A stretch of DNA of 64,000 bases, from NCBI GenBank assembly GCA_024500155.1, contig CM044868.1, forward strand, positions 29,609,165 through 29,673,164, read 5' to 3'. Shown piece by piece: positions 34,321 through 44,176 of this stretch. Both the position numbers and the translations under genes were made by a program. This DNA is from Chenopodium formosanum. Taxonomy: Eukaryota; Streptophyta; Magnoliopsida; Caryophyllales; Amaranthaceae. Each line of letters opens with the position of its first letter. Positions within the stretch are counted from its first letter, which is position 1. Under the pieces are notes generated by a model that did no database searches, had not been told where the DNA came from, and saw only the letters and a program-made list of their open reading frames with translations.

Positions 34321-34494
34321 GAATAATATGTTTCAATTGTGCATCTCATCAAAAAGGATGTGGAGTGGGAGTGTTACTCATAAGTCCAGAGGGAGCACAT
34401 ACTCCAATCTCTCTCAAACTAGACTTTGAGGTTACTAATAATATCGCGGAATGTGAAGCTTGCATTATTTGATTGGAAGCAGCAACTAGCATAG
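34321..34494 (+). pseudogene. Archaeal-type RNase H (aRH) of element C, left part
   Basis: It reads FNCASHQKGCGVGVLLISPEG and then TNNIAECEACII, the first half of the additional RNase H found in Tat elements. Two key changes are visible. The first Asp of the FDGA motif is Asn (FNCA), and the Gly after EACI is a stop. The domain is cut at 34494 by element B. The catalytic Glu of AEYEAC is kept. Confidence 0.85.
34490..34494. repeat. Target-site duplication of element B (left copy)
   Basis: CATAG directly before the LTR start tgtagg. It is repeated exactly at 48786-48790 after the other LTR, which proves that the two LTRs bound one insertion. Confidence 0.95.
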
Positions 34495-36552
34495 TGTAGG
34501 AAATATTTCAAGCGTTAACCCCTAGCTCGAACCCCACTGTGATCATACACTAAAGTACGGTGGCATCCAAAAGGGAAGAAGATTAAGCAAAAGAGTCGCC
34601 AACAAGTTTTTTAGGAACTTGTAAACCGTTCACGAGGTGAAGGTTACACCCCTTAACGATCCAAGAGATCGTCAACTCCATAAGGTCTTGAACCAAATAG
34701 GATTCGGGGATGAAGGTACAAATCCAACCTAAAAGAGATTGAACCTGCCCTAATAATAGGCCTCTACTTTATTCTGATCGTATTCATGTGCGCTTTTTTA
34801 TTAACATACAAGCAATAGGATTAACCATCTAAACCTGTTTATCTATGTTGGTTGAATATTAATGCACAAATAAATCTATTATTGGCGATCACTTGAGTTA
34901 TAATCACATTAACCCTAAATAAGATTATTAATTATCTTAATAAGCGTGATTACAAGTACAAATTCCCTTTAAACATGCATAAAAGGCGTGATAAAGCAAT
35001 AACAACAAATATATATCAAGCAACATAATAACAATCATAATCATAATAATAACAATTATAATCATAATTAAAATAAACATGTTCATGTTAAAGCATAATA
35101 ATAGCAAGATCCTAGGCATGATACTAACAAGATTAATAACAAACCCTAGCATGTCACTAAACAGTAAAAATCAAATCTTTAGCCCTAACATGATACTAAC
35201 ATGCTACTAGGAAAGAAAATAGGGAGCATCATAGAAATCATAATTGATATTAAATTTACCCTAGATATGATACTAGGAATCATAAATATTAGGAAGAACA
35301 TAGGAGGCATCATATTTTTAATCATACTTGATATTAAAGTTACCCTAGACATGATACTAGGAATTTATTGTTGTCACCCTAAACATCAAATTAAGGAAAA
35401 CATCCTAACATGATACTAGGAATCAAAATAACAATCAAAGCATGATTTCTATATCATAATAACAATTAAACCATTAAAGTACTTACTTGGATGCCTCTTA
35501 CCTCTTTCTAATAACAAAATACACACGTTAGTAACTTCAAGGAAAATAATAATTACAACAATTAAATCAAATAATTGAAAAAGAGATTAGGGACCAAACC
35601 CTCAGAAAAACCTTTCACATCTAGGGCGAAGGCAACTTCGAATATGGCAAGATGAGTCTAGATCTAATGAATGCAGAATTTTTTATGTAAAAGGCTAGTT
35701 TAGAAAATAGAAGGAGAGAGAGTAAGTAATCAAGAGAATCTTGATGAGTGTTGGTAGATTGTAGATGAATGAAAATTGATGATTGTTGATGAAAACTGGT
35801 GATGATTGGTGAATGAAAACGGAGTTTTTAGCACGTTATTTATAGATAAAATCAGCCAAAAAGATAAAATATCAAAACAGAGTTCTGGTGCACATAAAAC
35901 TGAGTTGGCACCAACGCTGGCTATTGGCGCCAGACGCCAACATTAGCGCCAGGCGCTACAGCTGGCGTTTGGCGCTGATCTGGAAATTCACACGTTTTCT
36001 TAAAATCAGATAAAAATTGCCGTACAGGAGGATAAAATCGTATTTTTCCTCAAAAATGCTCTTTAATTTTAATTAAAATTATGAAAAGTCAACAAAAGTC
36101 AATTTATCAATGCTAATTGAATTAGGAATTAAAAGAACCTTCTAGAAAAATCTAGAAGACTAAAACCATTCCTAATTGCATTAGGAATGATAAATCTATA
36201 TTAGGCCTTCCCCTAGATCATTGAGCCGCATATAAGGCTCATACCGGGCCCAGTTCAGTAAATTGGCCATAACTTCCTCAATATTCATCGGAATTGAGCT
36301 TATAATATATCGTTGGAAAGCTCTTGTCAAGCCCCATCTAACTACACTACTACTGGACCCATATCATGGACCAACCAAACTGGATTGGATGTTTTCTTAA
36401 AATAAGTTTTCAAAAACAAAGAGAAGAGAAAAGAAATTAAAATTATCCGCAACACTAAATTTTCCACACTTTCACTTCATTCGATTATGATTCGACGTGA
36501 AAGGTACTCATTACTGGGTTTGGTTTTGGGGAGACACAAATGGGTGTCTACA
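34495..36552 (-). repeat. 3' LTR of element B
   Basis: 2058 bp from tgtaggaaatattt to gggtgtctaca. Contents in plus coordinates are degenerate repeats of the phrase catgatactagga (about 35100-35415), a GC-rich cluster at 35890-35985 with ggcgccagacgcc, and a conserved block cataacttcctc...ataatatatcgttggaaag at 36270-36320 that all family-B LTRs share. Confidence 0.93.
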
Positions 36553-36566
36553 GAAGCCCCCACTTT
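36553..36566 (-). other. Polypurine tract of element B
   Basis: The minus strand reads aaagtgggggcttc directly before the LTR terminus TGTAGACACC. The same tract precedes family-B and element-C LTR starts at 25202 and 63837. Confidence 0.88.
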
Positions 36567-36860
36567 GACTGAGTTTGGAGAAACGCAAGTTTCGAAAACA
36601 AAAGTCAGAGTATCGATAGGGACGGATAATGATTCAGAACGTTCTGTGATCCTAAATCACTCTTGTAACACCGATACCTGCAAAACTAGCGTTAGTTAAA
36701 TAGATAAAAGAGTTAAGAAACGCGTATCTTGCACCGTCAAGCACACGTCTCTGAAAGTAAACGATTTGCTGCCGCTGTTATTCTTATTTTGATGACCTTC
36801 TGCCAAGAGAATGTCATACAGCCTGAAAACCGTTACACTTGTAACTGCTTTCAATATAGA

Positions 36861-37066
36861 AGATTGCTTTGCTTGAAACGATCCTCTTCCGCTTTGATAA
36901 TACTCCACGTCTAAGGGAATACTATCAAAGATTGCTTCACTTGGAACAATCCCCTTCCGCTTTGTGACCATCTTCAACGTCTAAGGGAACATGATCGAAG
37001 ACAACTTGGTTTGAAATTACCTTCAGTTGTTTGTGACAACTCTCCACAATCTATGGAACGCCATCT
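36861..37066. repeat. Three-copy 70-bp tandem repeat, element B 3' region
   Basis: Units start at 36861, 36929 and 36999. Each contains agattgctt or agacaactt followed by ttg(g/a)aac, ccttccgctttg and cacgtctaaggga-like phrases. The third is the most diverged. It lies next to a second array in the 3' untranslated region. Confidence 0.75.
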
Positions 37067-37078
37067 TGCTGTTTCGAT

Positions 37079-37512
37079 GTTCACTTGTCTCTGAACAAAG
37101 AGCTTCTTTTATTTTTCTGGATATGAACTTCTGAATGATGTGTCCACGCGTCTTTGAACAAAGAGCTTAAAAGAAATGTCCACGCGTCTCTGAACAAAAG
37201 AGCTTTGATGGAAATGTTCACGCGTCTCTGAACAAAGGAGCTTGAAAGAATATGTCCATGCGTCTCTGAACAAAAGAGCTTGAATGAAATGTCCACGCGT
37301 CTCAGAACGAAAGAGCTTTATGATATGTCCACGCGTCTCTGAACAAAAGAGCTTGAAAATAGGATGATATGTCCACGCGTCTCAGAGCAAAGGAGCTTGA
37401 TTAATATGCCCATGCGTCTCTAGAGCAAAGAGCTTCGATGATATGTCCACGCGTCTCTGAACAAAAGAGCTTTGAAAGAAATGTCCACGCGTCTTTGAAC
37501 AAAAGATCTTTG
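37079..37512. repeat. Eleven-copy tandem array, element B 3' region
   Basis: Eleven copies of a 28-29 bp core, tgtccacgcgtctctgaacaa followed by aagagctt, are separated by short variable spacers of 5-18 bases rich in gatga and gaaaga. Copies differ by one to four bases. Tandem repeats in the 3' untranslated region are known for Tat/Ogre elements and can seed satellite DNA. Spacers are too short and cores too variable for a CRISPR array, and apparent frames through it are only the repeat translated. Confidence 0.92.
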
Positions 37513-39670
37513 ATGATAATATTCCGAAGAAAAATTTCCGAAGACCAACGCTTGCCGATCTGTAAAGCTTTCTTGAACTTTGCTTCCGCTATGCCAGTAC
37601 GTCGGCGATTTGCTTCTTGTGAACCATTATGTCCGTGATAAGCCAACGCTTAGGCGCTCTAAGCTAAGTGAGACAATCTTTCGTCAAGTCGATCACTTAT
37701 TGCAATTGTAATTAAACCGACTATTTAATCATGTCAAATTGGTCATACGGGCTAACTGGCGTACCAAGGAACCCGAAATTGCTGTATGAGGTCGAAATAA
37801 CCTTTCTGAGAGGCTTCGAGCTCTGTCGCTGTTAAAATATCTTTGGCGCCAAGAATTGACTCTCTGCCGTCAGACACTGTGATCTAGCGTCAAGCGCTGA
37901 AAACTATTGCCAGACGCTAGATGTTTTCGCCTGGCGCTGGAGTAGGGTCTTCCCTATTCCGCTGCACCTGTATTTATTTTTTACTATAGAACTTTGCCAA
38001 TCTCTTCAATTATCCTAGAAATGACCTAAGGTTTAACGTCGCTTGACTCATCGACTTGACACGACTCAAGGTATAAACTTGACTCGCTGTGATTGACTCG
38101 AGGTTGACTCGACTCGAAGTGAAATAACACGTGTGTCTCATGACCCGTGTGTGCATTGTGTTATGATTGTGCGACTAAAAAAATGCAAAAAAGCAAAAAA
38201 AAATCTGTCATTTTTGTGGAGGGTACCGACTTTCTCCCGAAAAAGAGAGACGCAAAAAAAGAAATAAAAACGAAGTTTTTGAAGGTGCATGTTGAATGAG
38301 CTTAGTCAAATGTTGTTTCTCACAATACAAGGATTGTAACATCTTAGACTATCCTATTTGACTCGATCATGAAAGTATTTAGGTAAATTAGGCGCGGAGG
38401 CTAAGCAAGTCATACTTCGATGCAATGATGATTATGGTTGATGAGTGATTTTGACATGACAAGGCATGCTTCGTCGTTATGTTAAGATTTCATGACAAAG
38501 AGTTCCTTAGGGAAAGTATATTTAGTCATGTATCTGTGTGTGTGAAAGTGACACTAAAGTTAGGCCGCAAGAGCTAAGTGTATAGAAATATATTATTTTT
38601 TTAAAAGAGTCAAATGGTGGTGACTCTTAGGCTGGGTAAGCTAATAATGTAAGAATCAAGCCCCCAAGTCTAGCTCTAAGTGAATAGGGATGAGCATAGG
38701 AGATCCCCTGATATGATCAATTGTGAATGTAAATATGAATGCATGTTTATTACGGGCGCACCTCAACGTGAGGTTGCCTACGTTTCCGTTAGGAATCAGG
38801 CCGAACGTAGCTCTAGCCGAACCTCGCACAAGTGTATGTATACCTCAAAAAGGTCTTTTTAAGGGTTGTAACGTTGTTAGGCTAAAGGTTATAGAAGAAG
38901 TGGATAAAGGCTCAAGACCCTCGATAAGCCCCCAAGATGTGCAACCTTGCTTTTGAATATTTGTATTTTTATGCTTGAGTTTCTACTCTTTTTTTAGCTC
39001 TTTATTTTTCTTAAGCATTTATTTTTATTTTTATGAGTGTGGGCAATCCCGATCATGCGGTCTATCACTCACTTGGCATTCATGTTTCTTAGGCATGGTA
39101 CCGAGCACTCGATAAGAGACTATCAAAGATATTTTCCTGTCAAAGACATTGGAACACTTGCCCTTTGTTACACTTTTATTTATTTATTTATTTTGCTTAT
39201 GTTTTTTTTGCTATTTTAAGTCACTCAAGCTTTTTATGAAATTGAAAATTGCATAAGTTGCACACTGTCTTATCCCAAGGTTAGGTAGATATGGGTTGAA
39301 AAAAGAAAGGTCTATCGTTAGACAAGGCTCAAAGTGGTTTATGAAGAAAGGATTGTAAATTAAAAGGGTGAAAGGCAATATGATGTGGCTACAAGGGGTG
39401 CCTCAAACCATTGGTATAACTTGTGCTTAATTCGACAATGATTTTTTTTTTTTTTTTTAATGCAATATAATGAAATGATCATATGTAAGAGAATAAATGC
39501 TCATTTTATTAAAAAGGGAAAAGAAAGAATCTACAAAATTAATCTAAGAGAAAATAAAGGTGCCTATGCTAGACTTATTGGGGAAAGGGTAAATAAAGAA
39601 AGAGAAAAAATGATGTCATGAAATCTCGTCGTTGAAGCACGCCTCTTGTCTTGTATTGTTTGCTTTATCA
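37513..39670 (-). other. Non-coding 3' region of element B
   Basis: No coding frame with recognisable content. It includes a GC-rich cluster at 37845-37940 (tggcgccaag, gtcaagcgctg, gcctggcgctgg), repeated gactcgac phrases (38040-38120) and the stem-loop at 38778-38810. A poly-T run lies at about 39442-39458, just 3' of gag in the element's sense. Confidence 0.6.
38778..38810 (-). other. Stem-loop conserved between elements B and C (B copy)
   Basis: A 33-base unit with perfect 7-bp arms, ctacgtt at 38778-38784 and aacgtag at 38804-38810. On the element's sense strand it contains gcctgattcc in the loop and is followed by gcaacct. The copy in element C at 50683-50719 has the same arm ends, the same cctgattcc loop phrase and the same caa(t/c)ct after it. 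Confidence 0.75.
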
Positions 39671-42217
39671 TCACTCGCTCTTCTTGTTAACTGGAGGTAT
39701 GGGAAGCTTGTTATTATCAATCAAATGTTGGATAGCCTCCTTTAGCTTCCAACAGCTCTCAGTAGCATGACCCCTACCTTGATGGTACTTGCAGCGCACA
39801 TTTGGATTCCAACTAGGCAACCTCTTCTCAAGCGGGGGATCTTGAAGAGGTCAAATAGGAGTAATGATTCCCTTGGCATGGAGTCGATCGAAAGCATCAT
39901 GGTAGCTAATTCCAATAGGGGTAAAATCCCTTTTCGGTTGCTTTCTAAATCCTAAGATCTCATTAAGGTCGAAAGTACTAACACTGTTGCTAGAGTAGGT
40001 GTTTTCGGAAGAAGAAGGATAGTCGTTCTTCTTTCCATTACAGCCACTATTACTATCGTTACACTTTTTAGTAGTGTGACCGCGACCTTTATGGTATCGG
40101 CAACAGGGATTTGGAAAACGTTTTTCAGATTGAGGGTCTTGATTGGGACCAATGGAGTGAATATGACCTTGATCATGAAGACAGTAAAAAGCTTCATTGT
40201 AAGTCGTTCCTGTTGGTGTGTATTCTTCAATGGTCCGTTTTGCCCGTGGCTTAGGAGCATTGAGTTCTTCATTAAACCCTTGGAGAGATTTTTGTTCGAT
40301 GGCCATCACCCGATTTGCTAATCCTTCTACCACATTCAGGAGCATGGCGACGACATCTTGCAGTTTTCGAACGTCCTCTTTTAGACTTGACGAGTCTTCC
40401 CTGGTATTATCTAAGAAAAGACTTTCATCTTCCCCAATCATGGCTACTTCATCGAGAGAGGTTATATAAGCTGTCTCGATCATGGGCTCTCCTACAGATG
40501 TGATAAGAAGTGATGGATTGAAGGATGTTTGATCATCTTTGATGGCTAGAATCTCGGAAGTTTCATTGTTATCGATCAGATCTTGAATAGCTTCTTTGAG
40601 TTTCCAACACTCCTCAGTGTCATGACCCTTTCCTTGGTGATATTTGTAGTGCTTATTAGGGTCCCACTTAGGTGGCCTGGCTTCTGGAACTGGATCATTG
40701 ATGGGCCCTATGGGCATGACTAGTCCTTTGTGATGTAGCTTCTCGAAAGCTGTTTCATAACTCATACCAAGTGGAGTGAACACCCTTTTTGATCTTTGGA
40801 TTCGTGATTTAGAGGCGTTCGTGGTACATACCTCATTAATGGGAGAGGAAGAAGAAGGATGGTCGTTCTTCTTTCCTCTCGCACTATTATCTTTCAGAAG
40901 GTCATCTTCAATGTCAATGCCTATATTATACACAGCCTTGAAATTATTCAAGTTATGTTGGTACTTTAAGTGTCTTGAAAACTTCCCTTGGAGATTCTTG
41001 ATAAACATCCTCACAGATTCTTTTTCTGTAGGAGCCTTGACCATATTAGCGGAAGTTTCCTTCCATTTGTTGAAGAAAGACGTGAACCCTTCATTTTCTT
41101 TTTGTTTTAACATCTCGAGTTTTCTATGGTCTTTTTCGTCTTGGATGTTGCACTTGTATCTATCAATGAAAGCGTTTACTATAGATTCCCAGGTAGAGGT
41201 TTTCTCTTTGTCAAGGGAGAAGAACCATTATTGGCAAACGGTCTCAAGAGATAGTGAAAACGGAGAGGGGAAAACCTTCTTATCGATACCCTTAATGCTT
41301 ATTATAGTTTCAAAAGCTCATAGATGAAAGTAAGGGTTATCTGTTGCCTTGAATTTAGGGATGTCAGTGGCGTAGAACTTATGCGGAAGAAGTTCCTTGT
41401 CCAGCGAGACCCCTTGTGAACTAATGCCCTGAAATTTATAGTCACTAGATAGCTTTCTCAAACTTTCTTGCATGAGGTTCATTCACTACAAGAAAATAAC
41501 CTTTTTGTAGCGATTATTTCGTAGCGATTGTACATTCGCTACAATATGCAAGTATGTTTGTGAAATAATTAAGGATATCGTATCATTTTTACAATCGCCA
41601 TGTTTTTCCCATATAAAATCGATACAGAAAACATAATAATACATATCCACACTATTTTTACACATTTATATAATGTTGAGAAATCGTATCATTTACAATC
41701 GCCACTAAATCCTAAAAATTGATACGAAAAGCCTTTGCAAAACTAGATATATAAAAATTGTTTGACAAAGAATACATAAAATATGTCATAGCTTATTGGT
41801 GAAACATTTAATATAAGAGTTTGAGGTTGCATGTTCGAATCTTGTAAAGATCATATGCATGTTTTTTTTTAAAGAAAATGAGTTAAACATTTATAGCGAT
41901 TGTAATCACTACAATAATCACCACGATTAGATGGATTTTTTCATATCGATTATTGAGGCCAACCCCAGCGATATTGAAAACCACTACTAAAGGCTAAGGC
42001 AATGGTGGATATTGTATCGAATGACCATTCGTTGGGAAAACTTTTTGTTGTAATTACAATCGATACTAAAGGTTAAAATAATCGCTATAAAAAGTTATTT
42101 TCTTGTAGTGATTTGTTGTTGCTTCATAGGGTCATCAATTTGGGTTAAAGCCTTTAACACCTCAGTCACGTCATTCAATTGATTCCTAAGTTCATTGGCC
42201 TCTTCTTGACTTGCCAT
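39671..42217 (-). pseudogene. gag: gag of element B with triplicated C-terminal module, interrupted
   Basis: The ATG at 42217 gives MASQEEANELRNQLNDV, then a CACTA element cuts the frame at 42110-41484. Beyond it the capsid region reads YATDIPKFKATDNPYFHL, FSLSLETVCQ, TWESIVNAFIDRYK and LKQKENEGFTSFFNKWKET. From about 40790 a module occurs three times: FTPxGxSYxxAFxxLHxxGxxxPIGP...DP, then a CxYHxGxGHxTxxC knuckle, then WKLKEAIQ(D/H)LID. Module 1 has Tyr for the first Cys (YKYHQGKGHDTEEC). Module 2 keeps CRYHKGRGHTTKKC but loses the WKLK part. Module 3 is intact apart from a stop at 39851 where Gly is expected. TGA at 39671 ends it. Other stops are near 41318 and 41230. Confidence 0.85.
41484..42110. 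mobile_element. Small non-autonomous CACTA element in gag of element B
   Basis: 627 bp with ends cactacaagaaaataacctt and, complemented, cactacaagaaaataacttt. It is flanked by att on both sides (41481-41483 and 42111-42113), the 3-bp duplication of CACTA elements. Several gtagcgatt/aatcgctac phrases near both ends look like subterminal transposase sites. It has no coding frame. Confidence 0.95.
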
Positions 42218-43890
42218 TATCTTTTTAGCCTTCCTCTTTTGATGAATTGGTTTATCAAAAAGTGAACCTTGAATAAAGTGGTTGTCCTTGATTAATTGCC
42301 CTTCTCTCCTCGACCAAGTAATGTGGAAAAGGAATGTAGGGATGTTCATTGTTAATTATTTGACTCAAACTTTATTCAACATGCAATGGATGGAGGAAAA
42401 GAAGAAAGATTGGAAAAGAATGTGAAGAAAAATGATGTAGATGGAGGGATATGAAGAATTAGGAATAGAATGTACCCCCAACTTAAATGACGGAAAAAAA
42501 ACCGAATCATGCATGAACCTAAGACATGGTCATGGTGACATATACTCAAAGTGTGTGCTATGACTAGTGAGTGTAGGTGATATGTTAAGACTCGTGTCAT
42601 GACCATGTGGCTAGACTATGTGACTAGACTCAATTAATGACTTGACAAGGTATTATTGACAGCAAAAACTAACCGAATTAATTAGCAAACTGGTTAATTA
42701 GACACTAGGCGATGACTCGATCAATAATCCGAACTGTCGGCAAAACGATAGGACTGGCGTCGCACTATGTAGTGTAGCACCAGACGACAGAGTTGTCGCC
42801 AGGCGCCACACTCCACAGAGTGGCGCTACAGTCCAGACTTTGGCGCCAATGCTGGAGCTTCTATCCGAGACTGTTTTCGGTGTTATTAATCAACAGGGTT
42901 ATGCCTAAAGTCGTACTAGGTCAATTCTGATTAAAAAATTAGACTTTATTGACTCAAATTAATTAATCACTTAATTAATTAGGAAATGTTCTTTAAGTCA
43001 TTAATTTATTTAATCTCAACACAAGTCAAACAAACGGTTAAGAGAAACATAAAATATATGCACAACAATTAATGCACATTTAGTCACGTAGGCATAATAT
43101 GATGCAATGAGTTTGCAACCTAACCATGGCTCTAGTTCTCTAAAATTGGGGATATGGTTTAGTCAATAGAGGGTCCAAAGTTAATTGTCCGGATGCACCG
43201 CGCGGAAGCCTAACCGTGTAGGGTTGGCGCGAGTGGATGGGACACCGCGAGTTTTAGAAAAAACTCGCTTCCATGGTTTGGTGAATTCAACATTCTCGGA
43301 TGTACCCTTTGTTGCTTAGAGAGTTCAATCAGGTAGATGGAGCATGAATTCCCAGAGGGTTATGTCCATATGTAGAACACATATGGGTTTTAGAAAAGTG
43401 AGAAAAAAAATTCAATCAGGAAGTAGGATCGAGCAAACAATGCGAAAAATTGGTCGAAATTAGAACGAATATTTCTGGCTCGGTATTGGAAGAATTTGAC
43501 GCCAGCAAACAGAGACTGGTGCCAGGTTTTAGCTGTAGCGCCTGGCGACAAGCCTGCCGTCTGGCGCTACAGTTAAATGTCTGGCGCTAATGCTCTGGTC
43601 GCTGTCGCTAATTCCTGCATGCCTCAGCAGCTTTCTGTGCTCGATAAAATTTTCCAGTTTCGCGCAGTGCTATTTCGGTCCTAGTTGTGAAAGATATTTC
43701 TCAAATTTCCTACGTGTAAAATCCTATGTTCTAACTCATTACGGATGGTCTTTCCAATGAGATCTTTTTTAGGCATATGACTATAATGTTAATCAAAATT
43801 ACGCACATGAAATACTTAGAACGTTTCGAGTCTCATCCACTCATTCTAAATCATTGCCAAAAAAAATTCAGGAATTAAAATAGAAATTTT
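42218..43890 (-). other. Leader of element B
   Basis: Untranslated region between primer site and gag. It has two GC-rich motif clusters at 42725-42855 (tgtcgccaggcgccaca) and 43495-43620 (gcctggcgacaag, gtctggcgctacag). Apparent frames are short and have no recognisable content. Confidence 0.65.
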
Positions 43891-43907
43891 CCCTAGTGGA
43901 ATCGCCA
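43891..43907 (-). other. Primer-binding site of element B
   Basis: The minus strand reads TGGCGATTCCACTAGGG six bases inside the 5' LTR. The TGG start fits pairing with a tRNA 3' CCA. Ogre-like elements use a TGGCGACTCC...-type site, usually assigned to tRNA-Arg, and this is a close variant. The left-edge copy has TGCGACTCTACTGGGG. Confidence 0.7.
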
Positions 43908-44176
43908 AAAAACTGTAGGGAATATTTCAAGCGTTAACCCCTAGCTCGAACCCCACTGTGATAATACACTAAAGTACGGTTGCGTCCAGAAGGGAAGAAG
44001 ATAGAGCAAAAGAGTCGCCAACAAGTTTTTTAGGAACTTGTAAACCGTTCACGAGGTGAAGGTTACACCCCTTAACGATCCAAGAGATCGTCTACTCCAT
44101 AAGGTCTTGAACCAAAAAGGATTCGGGGATGAAGGTACAAATCCAACCTAAAAGAGAATAAACCTGCCCTAATAAT

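Noticed and set aside
36487..36699. Short plus-strand frame across the LTR end of element B
   Set aside because: It crosses the LTR/polypurine boundary; the same text at 25126-25359 is also LTR and interior sequence.
37079..37512. Regularly spaced repeats resembling a CRISPR array
   Set aside because: Spacers are 5-18 bases, cores vary, and the context is a plant retrotransposon 3' region.
40776..41327. Plus-strand open frame of 183 codons
   Set aside because: It lies opposite the gag frame of element B and has no motif; it is a shadow of the minus-strand gene.
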